From contig NZ_CP094529.1 of assembly GCF_022811665.1 (NCBI RefSeq), forward strand, positions 2,604,001 through 2,668,000: 64,000 bases of DNA, read 5' to 3'. The notes below the pieces were generated by a model that was given only the letters and a program-made list of their open reading frames with translations, did no database searches and had not been told where the DNA came from. This DNA is from Chryseobacterium oryzae. GTDB taxonomy: Bacteria > Bacteroidota > Bacteroidia > Flavobacteriales > Weeksellaceae. A program made the translations under genes and the position numbers. Shown one piece after another: positions 45,669-55,016 of the stretch. Positions within the stretch are counted from its first letter, which is position 1, and each line of letters begins with the position of its first letter.

Positions 45669-46280
45669 TCAAGTTTGAGAAAAATAATTGTAGGGAGGAG
45701 GCCTAGAAAACAGCGAGTAACTCAACACATCATTTATTATCAGTAAAATATTGCCTTTATAAATATTTCCCGCTGTAAGTTCAGATAAAAAAAATGATAT
45801 ATATAAATCCCTACTTGCGCATTTAAAATCTTTGAAAACTTTAAAACTATAAATAGGTATATTGGCAATATTTTGTCCGAGTGAAATTGAATATATAAAA
45901 TTGCTATTATTTCCCTGATTTATTCTATTGGAAAAATTAGATTTTACGTTTTTAACTGTTTTCGCAATAATCTTTTCAAATGCTTTATTTTTGGCTATCA
46001 AAACATTTTTCCGAAAACTGTTTTTCTTTTTAGCTATTTGAAGAGCTTTAGAATGTTTAACAATAATTGCGTTGGTAAATTGTTCCGAATTGGAAATATA
46101 TGTATTTAGACCTACAAAAATGACAGCGGATGAATCGACGGACTTGGAATTAGAATCCAAATATTTTCTTGAAACGTTACCTGCAATAGTTTTCTGAGCA
46201 ACAATATTATTACCTAGAAATGAAAATATAATTATGGCAGTAACTAATACTAAATTAGAAAAAGGATAGTTTTTATCCAA
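45669..46280 (-). CDS. putative secreted protein of unknown function, TTG start proposed
   Basis: With a TTG start at 46280 the protein has 203 residues and begins MDKNYPFSNLVLVTAIIIFSF, a normal signal peptide ending NNIVAQ. Starting at the upstream ATG (46388) would put 36 poorly structured residues in front, which looks wrong. The mature part is Lys/Ser/Asn-rich (SVDSSAVIFVGLNTYISNSEQ, KNVKSNFSNRINQGNNSNF), with no recognised domain, and ends FSRPPPYNYFSQT. It lies between two surface-protein operons and may be a minor or species-specific secreted protein. AT-rich composition. Confidence 0.45.
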   Translation of the reverse strand: MDKNYPFSNLVLVTAIIIFSFLGNNIVAQKTIAGNVSRKYLDSNSKSVDSSAVIFVGLNTYISNSEQFTNAIIVKHSKALQIAKKKNSFRKNVLIAKNKAFEKIIAKTVKNVKSNFSNRINQGNNSNFIYSISLGQNIANIPIYSFKVFKDFKCASRDLYISFFLSELTAGNIYKGNILLIINDVLSYSLFSRPPPYNYFSQT

Positions 46281-46388
46281 ACATTTGTATTTCTGCAAAG
46301 ATAAAAAAATATAAATACAAATATAATTACTAGAATTAACAACTATTCCAAGCATACAATTAATTAACAAATTACAATAAGTAACCAC

Positions 46389-46594
46389 CTTTACAATAAT
46401 TTTAAATTATATTTTGTACACATCACATTAAATTTAATTGTAAATTATAGTTAAAATATATCTTTTTCTAAAAAAATTAAAACCAATTAATAGCATTGAA
46501 TAGCTATTTTAATATTTCACAGGATTGTGTTTAATTTTTAGTGCCAAATAGAGAATATAAATCAACAAAATTAATTTTCTCTCACAATAAAAAA
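46389..46594. other. AT-rich intergenic stretch, no feature seen
   Basis: About 200 bp between the putative secreted protein and the next terminator. No ORF, repeat or clear promoter box was identified; it probably holds the promoter of the 203-residue gene. Confidence 0.4.
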
Positions 46595-46613
46595 CCACTT
46601 CAAAATGAAGTGG
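46595..46613 (-). terminator. rho-independent terminator after 191-residue secreted protein gene
   Basis: CCACTTCA-AAA-TGAAGTGG, an 8-bp perfect stem with a 3-nt loop followed on the minus strand by TTTTTTATT. Confidence 0.8.
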
Positions 46614-46639
46614 CTAAGTATTATTATTTTAAAAAAAAC

Positions 46640-47215
46640 TCAGTTATCTGCTCTCCAATAAGACCAAACCGTACCATTATACACACAGAATAGTTTTTTC
46701 ACAGAATCAAAAACAATCATCCCGGGTGCGGGATTTTTAATATTATCTGCAGGATTCGTCACCAAAGGCGGTATCATTGCTTTGTTGGTATCTGCCAAAA
46801 CTAAAATTCCCGGAGTAGTATCATTAACAGTCCCTCCAATTTGAGACTTAGCACTACTATTTTGAGTATACACTGTTCCTGTTTGCAAGCTATTATCGAT
46901 AGCTGTATTGCCACCGGTAGCTGGTTTTTCATTTACATGAACGGTAAGATCTACCCAAGTTCCGTCATTTTTTGAAATCTTCACTTTTTTATCGTTGACG
47001 TCCAAAACCAAAGCTCCTCCTTTTGCATTAGCTGCAGAATTCAATTCAACTGTAGTTCCGTTAGTATTAAGAACCCACGGCAAAATCAAGCCCTTATTAC
47101 CTGTCCCGAACTCTAAAGAAACTCCAGGCTGTACAGTTTGCTTCCCAATAGCAACTTGTGCGGCAAGAGAAGAAACAAAAAAAACGTTTATAAAAATTGA
47201 ATATATAAGTTTCAT
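46640..47215 (-). CDS. secreted protein, unknown function
   Basis: 191 residues from MKLIYSIFINVFFVSSLAAQVAIG (start at 47215, chosen because an upstream ATG at 47293 would overlap the preceding gene and add a non-signal-like stretch). The signal peptide ends AAQ. The mature N-terminus VAIGKQTVQPGVSLEFGTGNKGLILPWV resembles that of the 388-residue protein. The C-terminus (APGMIVFDSVKKLFCVYNGTVWSYWRADN) is a motif seen in Bacteroidota secreted proteins of the tail-fibre-like or adhesin type. It follows the 663-residue gene by 16 bp in one operon and ends at a terminator. Confidence 0.7.
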   Translation of the reverse strand: MKLIYSIFINVFFVSSLAAQVAIGKQTVQPGVSLEFGTGNKGLILPWVLNTNGTTVELNSAANAKGGALVLDVNDKKVKISKNDGTWVDLTVHVNEKPATGGNTAIDNSLQTGTVYTQNSSAKSQIGGTVNDTTPGILVLADTNKAMIPPLVTNPADNIKNPAPGMIVFDSVKKLFCVYNGTVWSYWRADN

Positions 47216-47231
47216 AATTTTAATTTTAAAA

Positions 47232-49223
47232 TTAATTTTCTTCTGGGCAAGACTGCGTTTTAAAACACTTCCATCCTGTTCTTGTACCATCAATATTTAT
47301 TTTCATACAATCGTTGGTTGTATCATAATAGGTCATCCCAACTACAGGAGCAGTGATTGCAGCAGAGCCATTTGAAAGAGGTTCTCCCGAAAAAATATTT
47401 GTTCCGTTCGCTGTTGCACTTGGCATTCTATTCATAACGAAAGGTTTAGTATTAGACTCAAGTGCAGTCCAGCCATTATTTCTTACCATTGGCCAGTTTG
47501 AATTACCTGATCCTGCTCTATTGAAAGAAGTGATACCGTGAAGAGTAGGAAGATCCATTCCACTTGAACTTGGATTTCTATAACATTTACAGTCATTCAA
47601 ACTATTATCTTGAGAGTTACCCTTTCCTTGACCAACATCTGCTGTTCCGTCCGTATTATCTACCAAACCAGCATGAGTATTATTTGAAAGACCAATACTT
47701 GAATTAGTATTATTTATAGCATTATTAACTAATTGAGGAACACCATTAGCCGTTGATGCAGTACTAATAATCTCGGAAGGTGTTCCGGTAGTAATACCAT
47801 CATATCTTACTTTTATTTGACCTGGATTTGTTGTAGCCGTCAATGGATTAACCATAGAATAAGTTACATTTTCAGAACCTTCAATTGCATCCGGACAACC
47901 ATCTCCATCTGAATCTGGATCTAAATAATCCGGAATATGATCACCATCAGTATCCGTAGAGAAACAATATGAAATACTATCTACATGCCCATAATTGTCA
48001 ACATACATTTTAATACGATAAGAGCCAGCCGATAGAGGAAGATTAGAAATACTACTGTTAAACCATCCTTTATCTCCCAGAGATCGGGAGAATTGGATTA
48101 AATCCCCTTGCCCTGAAATCTGTTCAACACCATTTACTAGTTTAAAAATTATAATTCTTGTGTTAAATGACGTATAACCCGAAGAAGCAGACTCTCTATT
48201 CGAAAACCAAGCTGAAGCATTAACAACCGTAGGATTTGTAAAAGAAAAATCTTTATATATGTATGCACTTGCACCATTTATATCAAGATATTGACTCCCC
48301 GATTGTGCAGTGTTGGGACCTGAAGTATAACTACTACCATTTACACGTATGATATTAAATGCATCATTAGGCAACACAGACCCTGTAGTCTTATCAACAG
48401 CCGTCCATCCATTATAGGGATTAGTACTCTGAAAATTATTACCATTTACAGTTGGTAGTAACGGACTAGTATCAAACCCTTCAAAACCAGTTGTAGCACA
48501 AAACCCTTCTGTCGTATCAAGAATACCATCATTATCATTATCATTATCTAAAGTATTTACCACTCCATCTCCATCCGAATCGCACGCAAGTTGAGCTAAA
48601 ACAACATTATCAATCCCAACATCATTTCCACTAGCTCCATTGGGTTGTAAATTAACAATTTCAATGGTAACAACTGATGTTGTAGCATTAAACAACAGAG
48701 CCAATCTCCTCCAAACATCATCATTTGCGACGGATAAATTATCCGAATCAACACTTGCTATAATATTACTATTATTATCCTTTACATTCAATCGTAATCT
48801 AGGAATATCTGCACAGTTATTACACAACCCAGCCATGTCAATTCTAAAGCGATATTGCTGACCAATATTAACATTTAAGCTTCCAACACTATATATTATA
48901 GATTTTTGAGAATTGATATTGATCATTAAGTATCTCCCATCTGTAGAGCCATCGAGAATATTATTAAACCCGGCATCTTTATTTCCGGTGAGATCTGTTT
49001 TAATATATGACATCGTTTGATGTGATGATGTAGTAACAGTATAAAATCCATCAGCCGGAGTACCTGTTGTGTAGGTGTGATCAACCACATAGGAGTCTGA
49101 AGTTGTTGTATTTCCAGTACCAAAGTCATTTTTGTAAACTGGAGTTAATTCGGTTGGACAACCTGATTGTGCATAGGCAAAACAGCCTAATAATATCATT
49201 AAAAGAATAGATATTTTTTTCAC
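47232..49223 (-). CDS. secreted protein with thrombospondin type-3 repeats
   Basis: 663 residues with signal peptide MKKISILLMILLGCFAYAQ. Residues about 25-215 form a carbohydrate-binding-module-like beta domain (YKNDFGTGNTTTSD ... VTIEIVNLQPNGASGNDVGIDNVVLAQLACD). Then Asp-rich calcium-binding repeats follow (DSDGDGVVNTLDNDNDNDGILD, and later DTDGDHIPDYLDPDSDGDGCPDAIEG). The C-terminus (GMTYYDTTNDCMKINIDGTRTGWKCF) matches the C-terminal motif of the next gene's protein in type but there is no canonical T9SS sorting domain. It is the first gene of a two-gene unit inside the rplL-rpoB gap. Confidence 0.8.
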   Translation of the reverse strand: MKKISILLMILLGCFAYAQSGCPTELTPVYKNDFGTGNTTTSDSYVVDHTYTTGTPADGFYTVTTSSHQTMSYIKTDLTGNKDAGFNNILDGSTDGRYLMININSQKSIIYSVGSLNVNIGQQYRFRIDMAGLCNNCADIPRLRLNVKDNNSNIIASVDSDNLSVANDDVWRRLALLFNATTSVVTIEIVNLQPNGASGNDVGIDNVVLAQLACDSDGDGVVNTLDNDNDNDGILDTTEGFCATTGFEGFDTSPLLPTVNGNNFQSTNPYNGWTAVDKTTGSVLPNDAFNIIRVNGSSYTSGPNTAQSGSQYLDINGASAYIYKDFSFTNPTVVNASAWFSNRESASSGYTSFNTRIIIFKLVNGVEQISGQGDLIQFSRSLGDKGWFNSSISNLPLSAGSYRIKMYVDNYGHVDSISYCFSTDTDGDHIPDYLDPDSDGDGCPDAIEGSENVTYSMVNPLTATTNPGQIKVRYDGITTGTPSEIISTASTANGVPQLVNNAINNTNSSIGLSNNTHAGLVDNTDGTADVGQGKGNSQDNSLNDCKCYRNPSSSGMDLPTLHGITSFNRAGSGNSNWPMVRNNGWTALESNTKPFVMNRMPSATANGTNIFSGEPLSNGSAAITAPVVGMTYYDTTNDCMKINIDGTRTGWKCFKTQSCPEEN

Positions 49224-49684
49224 TTTTTTAAATTATATTAATAAGCATTAGACATTAAGTTCTTTAACAACTGAAAATGTATATTTATCGGTTATAATTA
49301 ACATTTTAATTAATTATACTCTCACGATGTCTTAATAATATTTTTTCTCTGTTATTAGAAAAAACCTACATTAATCTTAAACAACAAACAAAAGACAATC
49401 TCTTATATCAACTTGAGCATAACATAAAATGCTTTACATTGTATTTTATTAAACTTTTTAAACAAAAGCTATGCAATGCACAAAATTAACAATTTAAAAA
49501 TAATAAAGGCTATTTTTTGAAATTAAATTACTAAAATTAATATATGAAATGAGATACCACATCATATTTAAATAAAATTTAACTTATGAATAAAATAAAT
49601 TTAATGATAAGATACAATCATTAAAAACATAAAGAAATAATATCTATAAATCATTTACGAAAAATGTGGTAGATAAATTTAAAA
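49224..49684. other. 460-bp AT-rich intergenic region, no gene
   Basis: No ORF or tRNA was seen. It should contain the promoter of the 663-residue gene. No convincing -33/-7 pair or long palindrome was identified. Confidence 0.5.
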
Positions 49685-50329
49685 TTAATTATCAATACAA
49701 GTTTTTTTATCATTATAATAAAAAATAACTTCATCGGTAGAAGAGTCCCAATTAATGATATGATGACGAAATGAATTTCTAAACAGACCATCTACAGAAT
49801 TTTTAGTAGATGATTGTATTAACACCGGCCCATTCTCCTGAATTTGCTCCTTAGACAAATCCGAAGGCATTACCAAAGCGATATGACCAGGCTTATGGAC
49901 ATCCTGATTTTGGGCACAGACCACAACAACATATCCTTCATTGGCTCTTTGTTGTGCTTCATATAGGATATTTTCATTGATACGGTGCCATCCAAAATCA
50001 CTTGCCTGTTCAGAATTTAACCATTTGAACTGTGCATTAGCCAATAACTCCTGTCTATGTTCAGGTGGTCTTAAAATATATATTCCGCGACGTTTGCATG
50101 CGGCAGCTACAAAAGCACTGCAATGTGTTCTTATCCCGGATACTGCATTGGGATCATCAGGCTCTCCAGTTAACCAATTTACATGTTGCCCCGACTGCCA
50201 TTTATGAAGAACACCCATATTTAAATAAAAGGTCTTTAAATCTTTTCCACAACTACTTACTTTTAAACTGTCCTGACCAAAACAAACAAAAGAAATAAGA
50301 ATTAAAACAGTATAGATTATTTTTTTCAT
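49685..50329 (-). CDS. secreted putative cysteine peptidase/amidase (NlpC/P60- or CHAP-like)
   Basis: 214 residues from MKKIIYTVLILISFVCFGQ (start at 50329; an upstream ATG adds 11 residues). After the signal peptide, HCSAFVAAACKRRGI provides a Cys in a helix start and KPGHIALVMPS provides a His on a following strand. This is the Cys-His arrangement of NlpC/P60 and CHAP peptidoglycan amidases. Sequence between them is not close to typical family members, so the assignment is tentative. It would act in the periplasm or outside on peptidoglycan. It is a single-gene unit next to rplL. Confidence 0.5.
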   Translation of the reverse strand: MKKIIYTVLILISFVCFGQDSLKVSSCGKDLKTFYLNMGVLHKWQSGQHVNWLTGEPDDPNAVSGIRTHCSAFVAAACKRRGIYILRPPEHRQELLANAQFKWLNSEQASDFGWHRINENILYEAQQRANEGYVVVVCAQNQDVHKPGHIALVMPSDLSKEQIQENGPVLIQSSTKNSVDGLFRNSFRHHIINWDSSTDEVIFYYNDKKTCIDN

Positions 50330-50370
50330 GGAAATATTTTTTAGAGTAATCGTTAAAGACATAAAGACAA

Positions 50371-50410
50371 AACTGTTGTAGCTGTTTGATGAAAAATTAC
50401 TACAACAGTT
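50371..50410. repeat. 11-bp inverted repeat upstream of the putative amidase
   Basis: AACTGTTGTAG (50371-50381) and CTACAACAGTT (50400-50410) are perfectly complementary with an 18-nt spacer. It lies in the upstream region of the amidase gene. It may be an operator or an attenuator. Confidence 0.55.
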
Positions 50411-50465
50411 AAATATAGAACTAGCACATTCTGTTTTAAATAATTTGCTATTTATTATCCAAAAA

Positions 50466-50493
50466 AAATGCTATCCAAAAATGGATAGCATTT
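50466..50493 (-). terminator. rho-independent terminator after rplL
   Basis: AAATGCTATCCA / TGGATAGCATTT, a 12-bp perfect stem with a 4-nt loop followed on the minus strand by TTTTT. It ends the rplKAJL transcript, separating it from rpoB. Confidence 0.85.
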
Positions 50494-50515
50494 ATATTAA
50501 TTGCTGTAACAGTAA

Positions 50516-50884
50516 TTATTTCAATTCTACTTCAGCACCAGCTTCTTCAAGTTGTTTTTTAAGAGCTTCTGCTTCGTCTTTAGAGATACCAGTTTTGATT
50601 GGAGCAGGAGCACCATCTACGATATCTTTAGCTTCTTTAAGACCAGCACCAGTTAAATCTTTTACCAATTTAACGATAGCTAATTTAGAAGCACCTGCAG
50701 ACTTAAGAATTACATCGAATTCAGTTTTTTCTTCAGCAGCATCACCTGCACCACCTGCAGCAACTACTACAGCAGCAGCAGCTGGCTCAATTCCGTACTC
50801 ATCCTTAAGGATAGCAGCTAATTCGTTTACGTCTTTTACTGTTAAGTTTACTAGCGTTTCAGCTAAATTTTTTAAATCTGACAT
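50516..50884 (-). CDS. rplL: 50S ribosomal protein L7/L12
   Basis: 122 residues, the usual length. The N-terminal dimerisation domain, an Ala/Gly-rich hinge ([19 protein letters not shown]) and the C-terminal factor-binding domain ([41 protein letters not shown]) are clear. Part of the ribosomal stalk with L10. It is the last gene of the rplKAJL operon and is followed by a terminator. Confidence 0.98.
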   Translation of the reverse strand: MSDLKNLAETLVNLTVKDVNELAAILKDEYGIEPAAAAVVVAAGGAGDAAEEKTEFDVILKSAGASKLAIVKLVKDLTGAGLKEAKDIVDGAPAPIKTGISKDEAEALKKQLEEAGAEVELK

Positions 50885-50931
50885 TGTTGTAATGTTTTTT
50901 GTTGATTATTTATTTAATTTTTTGAGTGTAA

Positions 50932-51495
50932 TTATTCAGCAGCTGGAGCTTCTCCTTCTACAGCTGGAGTTTCTTCTACCGCAGGAGCAGCTTCTTCAGC
51001 TTTAGCTTCTACAGTTTCAGATTTGTTTTGAAGAGCAGAAACAACTCTCTGAATTGGAGACTGAAGCAATCCGATGATTTCACCGATCATTTCTTCTCTA
51101 GACTTAATGTTTGCAAGTGCACCTAAGTTCTCGTCACCAACATAGAAAGTTTCCTGAAGATAAGCAGACTTCAATGCTGGTTTCTCTTCTTTCTTTCTGA
51201 ATCCTTGAATTAATTTTGCAGGAGCGTTTGCTGTTTCAGAAATTAAAATAGCAGAGTTTCCTTTAAAAGTAGGGAACATTTCAGAGTAATCTACTCCTTC
51301 CATTTGTTCCATTGCTTTTTGCAAAAGTGTATTTTTTACTACTTTTACTTTGATATTTTGCTTGAAAGCCTGTCTTCTGAAGTCAGAAGATTTAGCAGCG
51401 TTCAAACCTTCTAGATCTGCTACGTAAACTACTTTTGCATCCTGAAGCAAATCTTTGATCTCTTGTATTGCTACAACTTTTTGGTCTTTTGTCAT
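50932..51495 (-). CDS. rplJ: 50S ribosomal protein L10
   Basis: 187 residues. A typical L10 N-terminus (MTKDQKVVAIQEIKDLLQDAKVVYVADLEGL) is followed by VKNTLLQKAMEQ and the stalk-binding C-terminal helix. The acidic, Glu/Ala-rich tail (VEAKAEEAAPAVEETPAVEGE) is longer than in E. coli but usual in Bacteroidota. It anchors L7/L12 to 23S rRNA. Confidence 0.97.
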   Translation of the reverse strand: MTKDQKVVAIQEIKDLLQDAKVVYVADLEGLNAAKSSDFRRQAFKQNIKVKVVKNTLLQKAMEQMEGVDYSEMFPTFKGNSAILISETANAPAKLIQGFRKKEEKPALKSAYLQETFYVGDENLGALANIKSREEMIGEIIGLLQSPIQRVVSALQNKSETVEAKAEEAAPAVEETPAVEGEAPAAE

Positions 51496-51512
51496 TGTCT
51501 TAGGATTTATAA

Positions 51513-52205
51513 TTAGTTAACAGATTTAGTATCGATTGCAATACCAGGACTCATTGTAGAAGACAAATAAATAGACTTCACGTAAGTTCCTTTAGCTGCA
51601 GTTGGTTTCATTTTGATTAAAGTAGAAATCAATTCCTGAGCATTTTCTTTGATTTTAGCAGCATCGAAAGATACTTTACCAATACCAGCGTGGATAATAC
51701 CGTATTTGTCTACTTTGAAATCTATTTTACCAGCTTTCACTTCAGTTACTGCTTTACCAATTTCCATTGTTACAGTACCTGATTTTGGGTTTGGCATTAA
51801 ACCTCTTGGTCCTAATACTCTACCCAATGGTCCTAATTTACCCATAACAGCCGGCATAGTAACGATAACGTCAACATCTGTCCAACCATCTTTTATTTTT
51901 TGTAAATACTCATCAAGACCTACATAATCAGCACCAGCTTCTTTAGCTTCTGCTTCTTTATCTGGAGTTACTAAAGCCAAAACTTTAACATCTTTACCAG
52001 TTCCGTGAGGAAGAGATACAACACCTCTTACCATTTGGTTTGCTTTTCTTGGATCTACTCCTAATCTTACAGCGATATCTACAGAAGCATCAAACTTTGC
52101 AGTATTTACTTCTTTTACAAGAGCTGCACCTTCTTCAAGGTTATAGATTCTTCCTTTTTCTACTTTGCTTAAAGCTTCCTTTTGCTTCTTAGTTAATTTT
52201 GCCAT
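51513..52205 (-). CDS. rplA: 50S ribosomal protein L1
   Basis: 230 residues. Recognisable L1 blocks include [48 protein letters not shown] and [20 protein letters not shown]1 binds 23S rRNA at the E-site stalk and represses its own operon mRNA in many bacteria. Encoded 11 bp after rplK. Confidence 0.98.
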   Translation of the reverse strand: MAKLTKKQKEALSKVEKGRIYNLEEGAALVKEVNTAKFDASVDIAVRLGVDPRKANQMVRGVVSLPHGTGKDVKVLALVTPDKEAEAKEAGADYVGLDEYLQKIKDGWTDVDVIVTMPAVMGKLGPLGRVLGPRGLMPNPKSGTVTMEIGKAVTEVKAGKIDFKVDKYGIIHAGIGKVSFDAAKIKENAQELISTLIKMKPTAAKGTYVKSIYLSSTMSPGIAIDTKSVN

Positions 52206-52216
52206 TTCTTTAAGTT

Positions 52217-52663
52217 TTAAGCGTTAAAAGTTGGTTTAGTTCCTGTTACTCTTAATCCCATAGATCTTGCAGTACCTGCAACCATAGAAACAGCAGACTC
52301 CATAGTGAAGCAGTTTAGGTCACTCATTTTATCTTCAGCGATCTTTTTTACCTGATCCCAAGATACAGCACCTACTTTGTTTCTGTTTGGTTCTCCGGAT
52401 CCACCCTTGATTTTAGCCGCATCCATCAACTGGATTGCTGCAGGAGGAGTTTTAATTACGAATTCAAAAGATTTGTCTTCGTACACTGTAATTACTACAG
52501 GTAAAACTTGTCCTGGCTTATCTTGAGTTCTTCCGTTAAATTGTTTACAAAACTCCATGATGTTCACACCTGCAGAACCCAAAGCTGGACCTACTGGTGG
52601 AGAAGGGTTAGCTGCGCCACCTTTCACCTGAAGCTTTACCATTTTAAAGACTTTTTTAGCCAT
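52217..52663 (-). CDS. rplK: 50S ribosomal protein L11
   Basis: 148 residues with [43 protein letters not shown] and [31 protein letters not shown], the two L11 domains. It forms the GTPase-associated centre with 23S rRNA. First gene of the operon, with its own promoter; nusG is not upstream because a BspA-like gene intervenes. Confidence 0.98.
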   Translation of the reverse strand: MAKKVFKMVKLQVKGGAANPSPPVGPALGSAGVNIMEFCKQFNGRTQDKPGQVLPVVITVYEDKSFEFVIKTPPAAIQLMDAAKIKGGSGEPNRNKVGAVSWDQVKKIAEDKMSDLNCFTMESAVSMVAGTARSMGLRVTGTKPTFNA

Positions 52664-52760
52664 TTTTTATTTTTTAAATTTGAATAATTAATGAGTTTGG
52701 AAGCATTATTATTCAGCAGGTTATCCATTCTCACATTAGATAATCCTACTTTTCGGACTG

Positions 52761-52791
52761 CAAAATTATAAAATATTTTTGAAATAGCAAA
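52761..52791 (-). promoter_or_regulatory. promoter of the rplKAJL operon
   Basis: On the minus strand, TTTG (52788-52791) is followed after 19 nt by TAATTTTG (52761-52768), a full match to the Bacteroidota TTTG-N19-TAnnTTTG consensus. It sits about 100 bp before rplK. Confidence 0.8.
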
Positions 52792-52861
52792 CGGAATGAG
52801 TTGATTTTTAGAAAGATTTACTTTTTATTTTTTCATAAATTTACTTACCAAACAATAATTT

Positions 52862-54724
52862 ATGAAACATTACTTTATATTTTTGATGTTCATCTTTTCT
52901 TCAACATCATTTTTGAAGGCTCAGAATGAATTCATCACAGTATGGAAACCAAGCAATACCGGCATTATACCATCACAAAGTACTTCTACCCAAATCTATT
53001 TTCCTGGTGTGGGAAATAACTATACAATTTATTGGGAGGAAGTGGGATATCCTGCGCATAATGCAACAATTAACAATGTAACTTCTGCTCTTAATGTACC
53101 TTTGCTCATTGATTTTGGGAATGCTTTAAATCCCATTCCCACAAATGCCACTTATGAACTAAAAGTTAGGCAGGGCAGCGGAAATTTCCACAGAATATGC
53201 TTCTATGCTCCTACTCTTATTTACAGAGGAGACAGCCATAAAATTATCAATATAAAACAATGGGGAGATATTGCATGGTCTAGTATGGAAAGGGCTTTTC
53301 ATTTTTGTAATAATATGGATGTGACCGCTACAGATTTGCCTAACCTTACACAACTAAACAATATGAATGGGATGTTTTTCGACTGCAATTCTTTAGTTGG
53401 AAATATCACATTTGGAAATTGGAATGTTTCTAATGTAACCAATTTCTCTCAATGCTTTACAAACACCTATTTATTTAACCAGCCTGTTAATAATTGGAAT
53501 ATGTCTAATGCTGTAAATATTTCATATATGTTTGGCGGGTGTAATTCATTTAATCAACCTGTAGGAGTTTGGGACACCTCAAATGTTCAGGATATGTCGG
53601 GAGTATTTTTCAATAATCTTATATTTAACCAACCTTTATCTAATTGGAATACCTCTAGAGTTACCAATATGTCTGCACTTTTCTCTGATACAGAAGTTTT
53701 TAACCAACCTATTGAGAATTGGGATACTTCTAAGGTTACCAATATGAGTTATCTTTTTTCTAGTAGTAAAATGTTTAACCAACCAATTCAGAATTGGGAT
53801 ACATCTAAAGTTACCAATATGCAGGCTATGTTTCTCAACACAGAATCATTTAATCAACCCATCAACAACTGGAATACATCTTTGGTTACCGATATGTCTG
53901 CTATGTTTAGGGAAACCGACAGCTTCAATCAGCCGATTTCTAACTGGAATACTTCATTGGTTACCAACATGAAAGATATGTTTGCCAATGCCGCAAAGTT
54001 CAATCAACCCATAGGCAACTGGAATACTTCACTTGTTACCGACATGAGCCATATGTTTTTTGGAGCATTGCTTTTTAATCAACCCATAGGAAGTTGGAAT
54101 ACCTCTAACGTTACCAATATGTTTTCTATGTTTAGTAATGCACCGGTATTTAACAGACCATTAACGAATTGGAACACTTCTTCTGTAAACGATATGAGAA
54201 TGATGTTTAAACAAGCATCATCTTTCAACCAAAATTTAGGTTTTTTAAACTTGAGCTCCGTAGTGCAACTTACTTCAATGCTTGATCTTTCTGGTTTATC
54301 TTGCAGCAATTATAACTCAACCCTTCAAGGATGGTCTGCAAACAATCTAACACCTTCTAATTTATCTTTAGGCGCTTCGGGACTGAAATATTCTACAACA
54401 CAAGCAACTGCATCACGAAATAATCTTATAACCAATAAAAGCTGGATTATAACAGGTGATTATTTCGATGCGGAATGTGATCCTCTTTCTACATCTGAAA
54501 GCACAAAAACTCAATTATCCCTTTATCCAAATCCGGTTAAAAATAAACTATTTTTCTCTGAGAAACTAACTGATATCGCAATTTTCACAATAGAGGGCAG
54601 ACTCTTAATTAAAAAAGATAATGGAAATGATATTAATCTTTCTGAGTTACCGAATGGAATATACATTTTGAAAGCAGAAACCCAGACGAAAGAAAAGATA
54701 GTGAGTAAGATTATCAAAGATTAA
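52862..54724 (+). CDS. BspA-like (DUF285) leucine-rich-repeat surface protein with T9SS sorting domain
   Basis: 620 residues. A signal peptide (ending SFLKAQ) leads to an N-terminal domain of about 180 residues. Ten 25-residue units of the form FNQPIxNWNTSxVTNMSxMF follow (DNA 53474-54223, exactly 750 bp), then a degenerate unit. A C-terminal T9SS domain (LSLYPNPVKNKLFFSEK ... GIYILKAETQTKEKIVSKIIKD) ends the protein. The repeats match the BspA/DUF285 family found on cell surfaces and involved in adhesion. It is encoded on the opposite strand inside the nusG-rplK gap, where most bacteria have no gene, so it is an insertion. Confidence 0.92.
   Translation: MKHYFIFLMFIFSSTSFLKAQNEFITVWKPSNTGIIPSQSTSTQIYFPGVGNNYTIYWEEVGYPAHNATINNVTSALNVPLLIDFGNALNPIPTNATYELKVRQGSGNFHRICFYAPTLIYRGDSHKIINIKQWGDIAWSSMERAFHFCNNMDVTATDLPNLTQLNNMNGMFFDCNSLVGNITFGNWNVSNVTNFSQCFTNTYLFNQPVNNWNMSNAVNISYMFGGCNSFNQPVGVWDTSNVQDMSGVFFNNLIFNQPLSNWNTSRVTNMSALFSDTEVFNQPIENWDTSKVTNMSYLFSSSKMFNQPIQNWDTSKVTNMQAMFLNTESFNQPINNWNTSLVTDMSAMFRETDSFNQPISNWNTSLVTNMKDMFANAAKFNQPIGNWNTSLVTDMSHMFFGALLFNQPIGSWNTSNVTNMFSMFSNAPVFNRPLTNWNTSSVNDMRMMFKQASSFNQNLGFLNLSSVVQLTSMLDLSGLSCSNYNSTLQGWSANNLTPSNLSLGASGLKYSTTQATASRNNLITNKSWIITGDYFDAECDPLSTSESTKTQLSLYPNPVKNKLFFSEKLTDIAIFTIEGRLLIKKDNGNDINLSELPNGIYILKAETQTKEKIVSKIIKD
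53474..54223 (+). repeat. ten tandem 75-bp coding repeats
   Basis: Ten in-frame units of 75 bp, each encoding 25 residues beginning FNQP or FNRP. Several share long identical stretches (for example the AACTGGAATAC motif), so recombination could change the copy number. Confidence 0.9.
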
Positions 54725-54826
54725 TTAATAGCACGAGAATTCTATTGAGATTGAAAAATTTGTTTCTTTTAGGCTGAAATTTCTTTATTAAAATATAGTG
54801 GTTTATAACTATAGGAATAATGTATT

Positions 54827-54978
54827 TAACTTGAGTACTGGATAAGATAGATTTTAAATTACTGATTTTAAAATACGTAATCATTATTTAAACGCAAAGG
54901 TAAACGAAGCAATATTTACTTTATCAAAGCTCTTTGTTTAGCTCTGCGTTTTATAAATACTAGTCTTGAATTCACGTT
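54827..54978. mobile_element. decayed MITE-like element related to the one at 5.7 kb
   Basis: The left end TAACTTGAGTACTGGATAAG and the right end CTTGAATTCACGTT (54965-54978) resemble the termini of the 5.7-kb element (TAACGTGAGTTCGGGATAAG). The interior contains cgcaaag near the left and ctctttgtttagctctgcgttttataaat near the right, matching the corresponding segment at 5.95-5.98 kb (cttttgtttagctttgcgttttataaat). The central palindrome of the full element is missing. About 150 bp long, no ORF. It lies between the BspA-like gene and nusG. Confidence 0.65.
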
Positions 54979-55016
54979 TTTAACTGAACTTCAAAAACCA
55001 TGAAATTCAAGCAATA

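Noticed and set aside
50445-51005. 186-residue plus-strand ORF opposite rplL and rplJ
   Set aside because: Low-complexity Ser/Ala product arising from the codon bias of the ribosomal genes on the other strand.
53474-54223. CRISPR array suggested by regular repeats
   Set aside because: The repeats are contiguous, in frame and encode a BspA-like protein; no spacers or cas genes are present.
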